Shown: positions 9,984-21,554 of the stretch, in pieces
How the letters are laid out: every line of letters begins with the position of its first letter
How positions within the stretch are numbered: the first letter of the stretch is position 1
Assembly: GCA_917880885.1 (NCBI GenBank)
Contig: OU862915.1
Coordinates: 36,030,676-36,094,675 of the forward strand
DNA: 64,000 bases
Reading direction: 5' to 3'
From: Limnephilus marmoratus
Taxonomy: Eukaryota; Arthropoda; Insecta; Trichoptera; Limnephilidae
Translations under genes and position numbers: made by a program
Notes under the pieces: generated by a model
The model's input: the letters and a program-made list of their open reading frames with translations, nothing else
Database searches by the model: none
Told to the model about the DNA's origin: nothing

Positions 9984-10452
9984 TTTATTTACATTAGCTC
10001 CACATAGAGGACTTATGAAAATAATTTCCCACTTGGTCTAAGTTATCTTAGGGGATGCTGTGTGGAAAGTCTATTTAAGAAAAGAAAGGATAGGAAGTTC
10101 TGAGAAAGAAAAATTACGAGAGGTGGGTAGGAATCTGGCGTTCAGCGTGTTCAGGAGTGACTACGTATGACCACCATCCCTCCAACTGCTGCGCAAGGCG
10201 ATAGGTCGAGGTAGTTCGGATGGAGAGATCAAAAGCTCTCCACCAACCGTTTCTCTCGATCTGGCCCGCCACGCAGTAAGTGGGCAGGCACAACCGCCGA
10301 GACCTAGACAAACCTCACCCCCGTGAACCTGGTCATCGCTGCTAAGTCGTCAAACATTACGAAAAACTAAGGGTGACCTGTGGCGGAGATGTTGATTATA
10401 CATTAAGTAGTTCGGGGGATGTGGTACCTACACTATACACGCCTTTGAAATT
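9984..10452 (-). mobile_element. SINE-A copy
   Basis: Left end (its 3' end) has TTAGCTCCACATAGAGGAC, then GGGGATGCTGTGTGGAAAGT. The middle shows GGCCCGCCACGCAGTAAGTG and GTGAACCTGG. The right end is decayed (GGTACCTACACTATACACGCC). It sits 0.5 kb downstream of the odorant receptor stop. Confidence 0.85.
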
Positions 10453-11009
10453 ATAATTTTTTAATTATTTTATAATAGCTTGTAAATGCACAAAATTACA
10501 TTGGCTTATTAAATATTACTTTTGTTCTTTATTAAAAATATACAACATCGCAGCGTTTTATTGAAAATATTATTTTTATTCTTCAACAAAAAAATGAACC
10601 CAGTTACAGTGTTTCAATGCATGTTCGATTGATCAACGTTAAAAAATAATCTATGAAATGCTGAAATGAAAATTTGATCACCTAAAACTTCAAATGAACA
10701 AAAAAAAATATATGGGACACTCGAGTAGTCAATCATCTAAAGCTTTTGTACTATCGATTGCTCACATCAAAACACTCCCCCCACCTCTAAACTCTGCAGT
10801 ACAAGTGAACATAAATGTTTTCAGGTGCGTAAAAAGGTTTGAATGGGAGCCAGTTTGCTGAAAACCTGAAACGCTTGATCAAAATCGTTCGCGTTCCTTG
10901 AAAAGGCTTTTATGCGGCATTACCTGCTGCCTGCTTGTAAACAGAGTGATGGATGGATGGATGTGTTGGGGAATTTGTCAATGCTCTGCTTAAAGTAGGC
11001 GGGGTGGTT
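10453..11009. other. No gene seen
   Basis: AT-rich sequence turning moderately GC-rich after 10780, with no assignable ORF or repeat. Confidence 0.4.
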
Positions 11010-11169
11010 CCTATCTGGAGTTTGGGGGTAATCCCTGTCTGGTGGGTGGGTCGCTTTTATCTAGAAGATATGGGAAACTCCTATCTAGTGATAGGGGGTT
11101 GCTGCTATCTGAAAGTTGGGAGTAACTTTTATCTGGGAGGGGGTCGGTCATAACTAGAGGGAGGCATTA
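11010..11169 (+). repeat. Degenerate minisatellite, 23-24-bp unit, about 7 copies
   Basis: Starts of the unit (CCTATCTGGAGTTTGGGGGT type) lie at 11010, 11033, 11057, 11080, 11104, 11128 and 11149. Copies diverge but keep TATCT and a G-rich second half. Confidence 0.8.
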
Positions 11170-12465
11170 ACTATTACTAATTTAAATACCTAAAAATAAG
11201 TCCACGGTAAAGAGTGGCTTTCATTTAATTTCACTCACACAACAACACTCAAGCAACATTTTCGGCTTACTGTGATGGTAGTAGGAGATTTTCAAATATT
11301 GTCGGGTTATTCGTAAGTTATGAATCGTAACCCGGAAATGTTTGTCTTTAATTTAAAAATAAAATAAATATGTATTTATTTGGGTTCCATGACAGTTGAT
11401 CCGCCGACAGTTTGCTCCCCCCGGCATGCTTATATTTAATATGCAGTCGGTTTAGGGAAAATACAATATACCTAATTACACAAAATAAAACTTATGTATG
11501 GAGAGAATTTATCGCCAAATAACAAAGTATTAAACATATTTTTATTCAAAAGCATCAAGGAAAAACCTGCTTATCTATCTATATGCTGTGTATACCAGCG
11601 CATACGTAAGTACAAAATTTTGAAACTCTGTATAAATTCGTTTGATATTCATACCAACTTATTATTAAGGTTATTTTTTAAGTCGATTTTATGTTTGAAG
11701 ATGGTAAATAATGCATAAAAAATATAATTTTATAGTAAATATCATATCGGAGGGGCTTAGTCGGTGGATCAACTGTCGGATCACCGTTTATTTGCTTTGA
11801 TTAATCGATTGTCTTCATAAATGCATTTTTTTGGAGGAGCTCGTTGACATTTGACATTTACATAGAAGTTCGCTTTACAGAATTAGATCGTGTTTAAAAA
11901 GTTTCTAAAATGTCAATAACGTTTCTATTGTTATAATAAACCTTAACGTCAGTATTTGGAAGCTCCTAAAGCTCTGAACCCAGAGGTAACAAGTTCAAAT
12001 AAATAAAATTGTAAAGGTAGAGAAAAATAATGCAAGTCCAAAACATTATGTGTAATTTTCTTAATATACCAGGATGAGGTAGTTCTTAGTATGCCAGGAT
12101 GGAAGTCGAGCTCCGATTTATGATATATTTCGATAATAAACACAAATTGCAATGATTCATACTTTGATATAATAAACCCAGCAACTCTAGAATAGAGATG
12201 TCGTTGTGCCCACACACTCATGTTCTCAAGCGTCATCTATGTATCTTTCAGATCCACAAATATTACATAATGTTATATAAATAAATCTTGAAGTGTTTAA
12301 GATATTCATTCCCTATAATAAAAAAATAAATAAGTATTTACACTTTGATTATTATTTTCAATTGATAAACTAATGTTTAAGACAAGATTTTATGAATAGC
12401 ACAAAGGGTGACAATTATTATAAGTAATAATTATTACCCACAAAAAAATAAATTTGATTGTTTGC
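11170..12465. other. No gene seen
   Basis: AT-rich sequence. Short ORFs (for example 11494-11718 and 11949-12236) show no domain, and their composition follows the base bias. Confidence 0.4.
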
Positions 12466-12890
12466 AGGTGGAAAAATGTAATAAGCAGTTATTGTTGAAT
12501 GAAACACTAGTATATATTGAATTATTTGGCGGGTAGGAGATAAGCCGACGTAGCTCAATGGTAGAGCATTTGACCGGAAATCAGAAGGACGCGGAATCGA
12601 GTCCGGTCGGCGGCATGTATCTTTTCTCGGGAGATTTTTTCAATGAAGATGAGTGTTTCAGGCTAATAATTATTACTTATCATTAATTAAACAGAAATAC
12701 ATTACCCTCTCAGGCTGTGTAAACCATGTGTATTTTTTTCATGAACAATTTTTTTAATTAGTAATTTTTTCACATCCGCGGCCGTTTGTCAATTGAATAA
12801 AATTTTATTATAAGCAATAATTATCAGCCTGAAACACTCATCCACATTGAAAAATCTTCCGAGAAAAGATACATGACGCCAACGGGTTTT
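12466..12890 (+). mobile_element. tRNA-cored palindromic element, diverged copy
   Basis: A tRNA-like sequence at 12544-12615 (A box TAGCTCAATGG, decayed B box GAATCGAGTCC, six of seven acceptor pairs) sits between imperfect inverted arms. The left arm has AAGCAGTTATTGTTGAATG and AAACACTAGTATATATTGAA; the right arm has the reverse of the same kind (GAGTGTTTCAGGCTAATAA). A further inverted right arm lies at 12800-12885. The neighbouring 414-bp array is a cleaner relative. Confidence 0.7.
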
Positions 12891-14007
12891 CAGGTGGAAA
12901 AAATATAATAAGCAGTAATTGTTGAATGAAACACTAGCATATATTGAATCATTTGGCGGGTACGAGATAAGCCGCCATAGCTCAGTGGTCAAGAGCAATC
13001 GACCGGCAATCGAGAGGACACGGGTTCAAGTCCCGTTGGCGTCATGTATCTTTTCTCGGAAGATTTTTCAATGTGGATGAGTGTTTCAGGCTGATAATTA
13101 TTGCTTATAATAATTGTTACCCTTTGTGCTATGCATAAAAAATCTTGTCTTAAAACGTTAGTTTTACAATTAAAAATAATAATTAATATTTGACAAGTTT
13201 AAGTATTTCCCCAATAAAATGAAGACATAATTTGTCTCGACGCCACCTAGCGAGGGACTTAACACTTACAATGTTTCTCTCGCAAAAATAAAGTTGGTTG
13301 TTTTCAGGTGGAAAAAATATAATAAGCAGTAATTGTTGAATGAAACACTAGCATATATTGAATCATTTGGCGGGTACGAGATAAGCCGCCATAGCTCAGT
13401 GGTCAAGAGCAATCGACCGGCAATCGAGAGGACACGGGTTCAAGTCCCGTTGGCGTCATGTATCTTTTCTCGGAAGATTTTTCAATGTGGATGAGTGTTT
13501 CAGGCTGATAATTATTGCTTATAATAATTGTTACCCTTTGTGCTATGCATAAAAAATCTTGTCTTAAAACGTTAGTTTTACAATTAAAAATAATAATTAA
13601 TATTTGACAAGTTTAAGTATTTCCCCAATAAAATGAAGACATAATTTGTCTCGACGCCACCTAGCGAGGGACTTAACACTTACAATGTTTCTCTCGCAAA
13701 AATAAAGTTGGTTGTTTTCAGGTGGAAAAAATATAATAAGCAGTAATTGTTGAATGAAACACTAGCATATATTGAATCATTTGGCGGGTACGAGATAAGC
13801 CGCCATAGCTCAGTGGTCAAGAGCAATCGACCGGCAATCGAGAGGACACGGGTTCAAGTCCCGTTGGCGTCATGTATCTTTTCTCGGAAGATTTTTCAAT
13901 GTGGATGAGTGTTTCAGGCTGATAATTATTGCTTATAATAATTGTTACCCTTTGTGCTATGCATAAAAAATCTTGTCTTAAAACGTTAGTTTTACAATTA
14001 AAAATAA
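12891..14007 (+). repeat. Tandem array, 414-bp unit with tRNA-like core, 2.7 copies
   Basis: CAGGTGGAAAAAATATAATA starts at 12891, 13305 and 13719, exactly 414 bp apart. Over the parts I compared by eye the copies look identical. The third stops at about 14007. Each unit carries a 74-nt tRNA-like sequence (12971-13044, 13385-13458, 13799-13872) with A box TAGCTCAGTGGT, B box GGTTCAAGTCC and acceptor arms GCCGCCA/TGGCGTC, which pair at six of seven positions. An extra base in the D arm and a C before the presumed anticodon argue against a working tRNA. Inverted arms (AATGAAACACT..., AGTGTTTCAGG...) flank each core. Near-identity means recent amplification or an assembly duplication. Confidence 0.85.
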
Positions 14008-15193
14008 GAATAAAATTTTCACTGGGTTTTTTAGTAAGACTGATACTGTTTAAAGGTATTCCAATTTTGGTTAAAGATCAAAGATTATTGTAATTTTCGA
14101 CAACGTTATTGAAATCTCTTGCAGTGACTGACACTGAAGAGGTTTACGATTACCTACTTCTTAAACCCCCCGGCCACGGGCAGATTTTGTTAGAAGGTCA
14201 AAATATTTCCGCTTTGCAATAAAATGCAAAAGAATGGAATATTTCAGAATGCATCCGAAAATTTAAAACTGTTTCTAAAGATGACGAAATATGCTTTCAA
14301 ATTTTATAATTTGAAATACACATATAATTTTTGATATATCAATTTTTTTTTATTAAAAAAATAATAATGGCTCACATCATCATTTTTTCTAACCAAAATT
14401 AATGAAAAAAAAAACTCTCATATTTTATCGGACAAATCACTTGCTGAGGATTGGATTGTACTTACAAACGTATTTTTGTTTTTTTTAAGCTGTAAATGCA
14501 GTACGTCTTTGAGTCTTAAATTCAACCATTATTTATGTTGTTCTTTTATTTGTATATAGAGAAACCCTTGGTTTATAAAGGTGTAAATGTTTATTATCTT
14601 GTGGTTAAATTAGCTTTGTGTTTTTTACCGGTTAGCCACCGCCATCTTTATTTACAGGCCGTGCTGTAGAAAACCAACTGACATTCAAAGAGTCCTGTTT
14701 TTGGGACTTCGTGATAGCTTTTTGCTTTTTTCTATGCGCCAGTATGGAAATTGTAGGCGCCCGGAGAGTGTGTGCTACTGGTTGAAGCAGTTTTTTTAAC
14801 ATTTTTCATCACGTTTCTGCAATATTTATTCTTCTTTTTGTAAAACAATACGTTGGTGGTGATATACGATCGTTAAGATAAGACATTTTAAATATATTTA
14901 CGGTTTTAACGTAGTAATAATGAATAATAATGCTTTCAGCAATTTTTCATAATGGCGGATGATGGCTTAGCTTTGGAGCTGTATCGATTATAATTACAAA
15001 TTGTGTAATTTACTATATAATATAATATAATCTACATAATTATTGTACTATGTAATAACATGTGTAGAGCCTTCTGAGAGAATAATGGAGTAGTTAATCC
15101 ATAAGCCGCCACTTTTATACAGTTTATAGTGGGCACTTGGAAATGACACTTCGTTTCAACTTGATTGTTGATTTCTTTTCAAAGTGAAATTTG
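14008..15193. other. No gene seen
   Basis: AT-rich sequence without a long ORF. I recognise no repeat family here. Confidence 0.4.
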
Positions 15194-15532
15194 ATTTTTT
15201 TTTTTACATGAGCTCCACACAGGAGGCCCTGAAGAAAATAATTTCCCTCAGGGCCTATGTCATCTTTGGGAATGCTGTGTGGAGGGTTTTTTAAGGAAAG
15301 GAAGGAGAGGAGAGTTCTGGGAAGGAAAAGAGTTTAAGTCGTGGGTAGGAATCTGGGGTTCAGTGTGTCCTGGTCATCCGCCTCCAAGACCTAGACAAAT
15401 CTCACCCCATGAACCCGGGCACCCCTGCTAAATCACTAAACGTAGCGAACCACTTGGGGTGACCTATGGCAGAGGTGTTGGTTATCCAATAAAGGTTTCC
15501 GGGGCGGCGGTACCCATTTCCGCCTCCCAAAT
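15194..15532 (-). mobile_element. SINE-A copy with poly(T) at its left end
   Basis: The minus-strand element ends in poly(A), seen as T(12) at 15194-15205. It is followed by CATGAGCTCCACACAGGAGG, GGGCCTATGTCATCTTTGGG, GAACCCGGGCACCCCTGCTA, GGGGTGACCTATGGCAGAGG and GGCGGTACCCATTTCCGCCT. The whole head-to-tail order is preserved, apart from a shortened middle. Confidence 0.9.
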
Positions 15533-16180
15533 TTATTGTATTTGTTTTGAAAATACGTAATATATTTATTAGTGAATATTACAATCGTATTTCTTCAAAT
15601 AAAAAAAAGTCATACAAGAAAACTTAAAACATATTTGTAATTCGTTTGTACCTGAGGACCTCAGATATTTGTGTGGTGGGTCCCCTTCAATGTTCCTACC
15701 CATATACATATAATGTATTGAAAATAATTCCCATGACATTTAGGTAAGTACATATTCATTAAGGGGAACGTATGTGCGGCCCATTTCTGCCGTTTCATAC
15801 AAATCTTAAATTTGGATTTGAGATCAAAATAGGTAAGTATTTATAAATATGAAATATAATAATAATAATATCTTTATTTGGAAAACAAACACCATGACTT
15901 CACTTCAATTGAAATCAACATTTTCTATTAGAACCTTTAAAATCAGAGCTGGAATGATGTTTTTGCTTCTTGGGGAAATAGGCCTCTTTACTTTGAAATT
16001 TGATTTCCCGCCAAGTCTACAGCACGGCTTGTAAAATAAAGATGGCGGTGGGTTAGCTCATATTTCACACCATAACAATAAGGGAGACACCTATGTAGGT
16101 TATTCCCAAAAGCGAGAAAATTAGCTTGAGGGTTTAATTTTTACGTTAACTTCGTATTACCCGTTGAAGAAGACGATAAC
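15533..16180. other. No gene seen
   Basis: AT-rich sequence with a short (AAT)n run at about 15857-15868. No gene or repeat assigned. Confidence 0.4.
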
Positions 16181-16628
16181 AATAATATCTAAACGAAAAT
16201 TTGAAAAAGAACAAGACACAGAAAAATAGAAAAAGATAACGTTTGCAACTGGGACTCTCGTCTCAGCGGAAAAATTAAATATTCATTTAGACTTTTATAA
16301 AAAGGTCAATATATGTTCCATATAAAAATGAAATAGGATATATTTATCCGAGACGCTTTCTCAGTTACAAAACAGTTCTTAGAACGATTGTTTCTAATGA
16401 AAAAGGTAGTTGCCTCTGATATGCAAAAATTAATTGAAGATAATATTGTACATTCGAAAATTTGAAATATGATATTGACAATAATGACGGTTTGATGGAA
16501 GATGGCAATGGCCGAATTGATAAAGGCGCCCGTCCCGGTTAGACCGGGTTCAAGTCCCAGTTATGACCGTTATCTTTATATATTTTACTGTGTCTTGTTC
16601 TCTTTCATATTTTCGTTTAGATTATTAG
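16181..16628 (+). mobile_element. Palindromic element with tRNA-Leu-like inner end
   Basis: Left arm AATATCTAAACGAAAATTTG / GAACAAGACACAG / AGATAACG is matched in reverse by the right arm CGTTATCT / CTGTGTCTTGTTC / TTTCGTTTAGATTATT. Just inside the right arm, 16502-16569 looks like a tRNA with a tRNA-Leu flavour (GGCCGAATTGATAAAGGCGC, then GGTTCAAGTCCCAG). A remnant of the same CAACTGGGACT sequence lies inside the left arm. No transposase is present. Confidence 0.7.
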
Positions 16629-17529
16629 TGAAATTTTATTTTCACTGATATATTACATTGATGGAATAACCTTCAAAAGTTATAACAAGAGAGTTGTTTT
16701 AAAAAATTTTAATTTCTCATTACCCATTTCTTCAGTCAGCCTTATAAAATTTCCCCTTAACAGATACCTAACTCTAGTTCAGAATCACAAAAAAATTAAA
16801 AGTCGCCAGTCAGTCTCCTTTCAAAGGCTTTATTAAACCTTGAACTAAATTATATTTTAATGTGAGTGCTGAAATGACTAAACCAAAAATATAACTTTCT
16901 GGGAGAGTAAAAACTAAAGTTTCATATTGTGAACTCATGTTACCAGAAGGGCGGATACTGGATACGGATTATATCATATTCCGAGTTCCATTGTTTCGAA
17001 ATACTGAAAATTGTACAGATTTACCTTCGTTCCCATCAAACTCGACAAAAACTATTACACTGTTTCACCAGACCCTAAGTCAACTAAAATAATATATGAA
17101 CTACAATGATACATGAACTCCAACTAAATACAATGTCGAACGTATGCATCGACAAGGGAACAATTCATTTTAGAGGGATCGGATTTAATGTGGGATGAAA
17201 CTTCAGAAAAATAAAGTATGTACATTTTTTGTAGCCATGGCAGTCGCGTATTTCTACTTTTTTAATCCCAGCAAAATCAGAGTAATTCACACTAAAGTAG
17301 ATAAGTGTAGAAAGGCTACGAAGCACTTTTTTTTACCAACGTGAAGGATGATTTTTTCCATATTTTTGTCGTCAAATTCCAGTGCACCTTTTCCTACTTA
17401 TTTTTTCATACTATTATTATTTGTGTTTTTTTCTTCGAAATAGCTTTATTTTGTATTTTCTTTGCCTTTTAATTTCGGAGTGGTTTAAAGATTGTGTATT
17501 GGTTAAACAATTTATTTTTTTGATTTCGT

Positions 17530-17821
17530 ATGATTTGATCCTTGGTCTGCCAAATGTCTGCAGAGGTTCGTCGGGCACCTTGTACCACCACACCTATTAT
17601 ATTATATTGGAACCGAGTACCGGTGAATTTAATAAATATTTTATCGCTATCTCATTGTCTCGCAGGCTAAATCCTATAGATGTATGTGTTTGTCTCTTTT
17701 TCGTGTCACTTTTTGGTCTCATCGAGTTTCAAATCACAACGGTGCTAAAGAAGTTTTCATTTCAAAAATACATTAAAATTAAATTGAGTGATAAACTATT
17801 TTGGTCGGTTTTATTATTTAA
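17530..17821. mobile_element. Family E repeat, partial
   Basis: ATTATATTGGAACCGAGTA and TTTCAAATCAC.ACGGTGCTA with AAAGAAG.TTTCATTT match the family E copies at 18985 and 33876. The tRNA-like part is decayed. A 147-codon AT-rich ORF overlaps it and is not a gene. Confidence 0.6.
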
Positions 17822-18520
17822 CTAGCTGACCCGGCCACGCGTTGCTGTGGCTAATAAAACACAACGACATCTACTGGATGGTTGTCCAACCTTTATAACC
17901 ACCGCCGTCTTTGAGATTATCGCGAAGAGACAGACAGATGCCGCGGAGGACTTTCATTTATACTACGTGAGATGGTGTGAAAAATTATAATAACGTACAT
18001 GGAATGCTTGGGGTAACCAACGTATTTAAGTTCATAAGGATTAATACTGTATCCCTCTAAATACCTTTTCAATTACCGCAATGTACGTGAGCATTTTTTT
18101 AGAAGATAGAATGGGTATAATAAGCTATCCGTAAAAAATAGATATATGCCTTCGCGGACTTTTTTGTAGATCTATAAAAGAGGAATATCCCAAAATGCAT
18201 TGATTTGTTATATCCCAAAAGGATTAGGAAGCGTTTTCGACGAAACCTACCAGGCGGCTTGACTTTTTCCGACACTTCTAACAATTATCGTTATGTTTCG
18301 ACCAATTTACACAAATCCTTGACAAATTACATATTTCAACCTTCCTCACGAAACACTCTATCTATTGGTGAAAACCGCATTAAAATCCGTTAAGTAGTTT
18401 TCGAGTTTATCGCGAACAGACAGACAGACAGACAGACGACACGGGGGACTTTAATTTATGATATGTAGAGATAGAGATATAGAGATAGAGATGTAGATAT
18501 AGAGATAGAGATATCTAGGT
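17822..18520 (+). mobile_element. Family D copy plus GATA-type microsatellite
   Basis: Begins CTAGCTGACCCGGCCACGCG and contains a TCGCGAAGAGACAGACAGAT-type run and a second (CAGA)n near 18418. It is followed by imperfect AGATAGAGATAT repeats at 18468-18520. No coding capacity seen. Confidence 0.65.
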
Positions 18521-18984
18521 ATATCGGTATTTGTACTTAGAAGTTTAAATAAGTTTTTGGTGAAATCCTTTCAGACCAGAATCAAAACTCAGTGTTAGAA
18601 TGTTAAATGCTCTGCAAATAATAAAATCAATACCTAATTAAATGCAAGCATTAATTTAAGATGCTTGATAAAACATTTTTTTGTTTGTTGATTTTTATTT
18701 ATTTTTTGTTATTTTTGCTTTTATTTGAAACAACATTAGATCGCAGAGGGCGTGTTTCACATTAAATTACAAATTCATATACTACCAATTTTAAATTTAT
18801 AAATAAAAAATTAAATATTTAATATTGTAAATAGACCCTCAAAACTTACGACACAAAAAAATCGTTGGACATTAAAAATAAAAATCAAGTTTCAAAATGG
18901 TTACCGTCTGAACTAGTAGCTAAAATCCATTTAACAAATATCACGTAATGCACAGTACTAGAAAATAAAAAAAAATCTAGGTTT

Positions 18985-19356
18985 TATTCGCTCTACAACA
19001 CAGAAAGAAAAAATTAGAGTGTGTCATTCACTTGCGGAAGAAGTGAATCTAGAAAGTCACTAGATGTCTTTTCATTTGCCTGGTACTTTTAAAGTGTTTT
19101 GAAGATTGGATAATGATTTCACAAAAATAAAAATAAAAATTTTTGGATTTCGTACGATTCGAACCTCCGTTTGCTTGATGTCTATCTTTCTGGCCGCTGA
19201 TCAGGCGTCTTGCCCACTGCGCTATGGGAGGCGAGCGCCGAGATGCGGATTTACCGCATTATATTAGAACCGAGTATTTGTGTACAACTGCGTTGTGACG
19301 CATTTCCGTTTCATCCGAATTTCAAATCACTAACGGCGCTAAAGAAGATTTCACTT
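18985..19356. mobile_element. Family E repeat with tRNA-like core
   Basis: Begins near AGAGTGTGTCATTCACTTGC and ends CACTAACGGCGCTAAAGAAG. Its minus strand at about 19233-19150 resembles a tRNA with a long variable arm: A box TAGCGCAGTGGG, B box GAGGTTCGAATC. The same sequence without the core decay recurs at 33876-34525. Confidence 0.7.
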
Positions 19357-19540
19357 TAAAAAAAAACTCGTGCAGGAGTGGCTCCTGGTGCTGGAAGGTT
19401 GCGTCCACCACTATGTTATCGGAGGCCATTAGCCGCATCCTGGCTTCAGTGACCCGGTGTCTCATCAGGCTGGTGTATCCATTCTGTTCTAGTTCCGTAA
19501 GCATTGTCTATGCGCTGCTATACCTCCTGCACCAAAATAT

Positions 19541-19628
19541 AGGGTGGCGCAAAACTGCCGTTTTATTTTGAATCTTATTGTAATGTGTAATAAGATTCAA
19601 ACCATATCGGTAGGTTTGCGCCACCCTT
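19541..19628 (+). mobile_element. Compact hairpin MITE (88 bp)
   Basis: AGGGTGGCGCAAA at the left end is matched in reverse by TTTGCGCCACCCT at the right end. The inner stem TTTGAATCTTATT pairs with AATAAGATTCAAA around a 9-nt loop. Only two mismatches and one inner loop interrupt the fold. A partial copy lies at 6821-6900. There is no coding capacity. Confidence 0.85.
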
Positions 19629-20619
19629 TAACTCTGCAGGGGTTATAACATTGGATCCGGAGCCGTTCCATCTAGCTGATTCACTACAGAGTACTACAAA
19701 ATGCATTGAACAATGTTTTTTTGTAAATAATAGCTGCATTGGAAAAATTCGGTAGTGTCACCATGATTCAATACAGGGTATTACAAAATGCACAATATTT
19801 CATTGCACAATGTTTTTTTTAAAAAGTATCTGCATTGGAAAAATTCTTTGATATTATTGTAGTAATTGGTTTTCATTTTAAAAATGTAATTACATATTAA
19901 AATAAAGCAAAATCAGTAAGTCAACTGTAAATATCTCATTAGTTAACACGAATAGAATCATTGATATCTCACCAATCATTTGGTACAAACTCATTGATTC
20001 GGTCGCCAATTGTGGTCGATTCTGGGGACGTAAATCGGTTTTTCGTTGATTCGCCAAGGGGATTAAACATTTCGATGGATCTACTAGCTACCATTACACT
20101 TTTTCTATTGAAGGTTTAATTTGCGTTCGTTATTCAATGAACAAAAAAATCGATTGATTATCGTTTTATACAGAAAAATAGACAATGCATTGTGTTATTT
20201 ATATCTATCAATACTTAAAATATAATATATTGTCAGAATAAACTAAGAATGCCTTAATTTTTATTGAAGTTCAGTTAAACAAAATCTCCAAATTTTTCAA
20301 ATTATATTTCATTCTTCTTCCATTATAACGATTAAATATTCAGTTTAGTTTTACGCCAGTTTCTCTTAGAAATTCGCTACTCATGCTTTATAAAATATTA
20401 ATACCAATTTAACAAAGTTCAAACTAGTTGTCACTTGGTCTTTCAACCAGATGGTAAAACATTGAAACCAATTAAGTATGCATTGAAACAGTTTACTAAC
20501 TACATTAGGTTTAATTTTATGTGGGTAAAAATATGGTTCGTAATAAGTATGAACATCCAATGTCAACGGCCCGGAAGCACAAATTTGGATCTGCAAGAAA
20601 TTGAAAATCATTCTGTTGG

Positions 20620-20622
20620 CTT
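20620..20622 (+). repeat. 3-bp target site duplication CTT (left)
   Basis: CTT directly precedes the TIR TAGGCCAGTGCAATTAGCG. The same CTT follows the other TIR at 26807-26809. Confidence 0.75.
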
Positions 20623-21076
20623 TAGGCCAGTGCAATTAGCGCAAAAAAGGGGGTCGCGATCGGAATTATTCCGGTAGTCCCAATTTTTTTATATGTTTTA
20701 TATACTCATCTCCTGATGAAAAATCTGAGTTTTCGACCTTGGGTCACTTGAGCTTTCGCCGCCATTTTGAAAAAACTAGCCGAAATCGAGCCAAAATCTA
20801 GTTTTCCTCAAATATCTCGTTTCCAATAAAAATTTTGGCTAAAATTGCTTTAGAAGTTTAGTAGAACATAAAATTACCTACAATTTTTATTGAAAACATT
20901 TTATTCTATCTCTAACAAATATTGAGATATGTAGTCGTAAAAATGTGTATATTTTTATAAAAACGGGTAAATTGCTCGATTTGGTTTAGTTTTTTGTGCG
21001 TATCTTTTTTTTTTGTTTTTTCAGTACAATTTTGTGAAAAAATTATTGATATTAATTTTGTAGAAAATAAAATTTC
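20623..21076 (+). repeat. Left TIR of the Academ-like element
   Basis: Includes TCGGAATTATTCCGGTAGTC, GGTCACTTGAGCTTTCGCC and AATATCTCGTTTCCAATAAA, all found in reverse in 26373-26806. Confidence 0.85.
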
Positions 21077-21554
21077 TAAAAAGACCTGTAATTTTTATTT
21101 TTTTTGTATATTTTTTTTACTTATATAAAGTATAAACAAATATCGGAGTGAAAACAGAAAATTTATCTCGATTTATTACCATGTTATACGATTTTTGTTT
21201 ACATTATATTTTAATATATTGTAATATTTTTAACACATTATAACAAATAAAAGAGAGTGGGGGGTCCCCCCTTCCCCCTCCCCCGCGGTTCCCTGTAGTT
21301 GCCGCCAATTAGCCACTCCAGGACGGGCCATCAGCGTTGCCAACTCTGCTCCTTTAGAGCTACATTTAGTTCTAAATTCAGGTCGTCAAATCCAAAAGTG
21401 TGGTATAGCTTCTTAGATAGTTTTTCATATAATTTAGATCTTTTTAAATACAAACAAAAATAATAAACAAAAATAATATTTTAGAAGTTATTTCTATGAA
21501 AATCGGTTATTTTTGTATGGAATTTGTTTTTTTTTTCTCACAAATAATCTATAG

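Noticed and set aside
10953..11153. 66-codon Gly/Val-rich ORF
   Set aside because: It is the translation of the minisatellite at 11010-11169.
12971..13872. Three tRNA genes in tandem
   Set aside because: An extra D-arm base, one acceptor mismatch and C in place of the invariant U before the anticodon argue for tRNA-derived repeat sequence, so they are listed as part of the array.
12891..14007. CRISPR-like array
   Set aside because: Units are 414 bp with no short repeat/variable spacer pattern, and the context is eukaryotic.
17382..17825. 147-codon ORF rich in Phe, Leu, Ile and Tyr
   Set aside because: It overlaps a partial family E repeat, follows the AT-rich base bias, and shows no domain or splice context.
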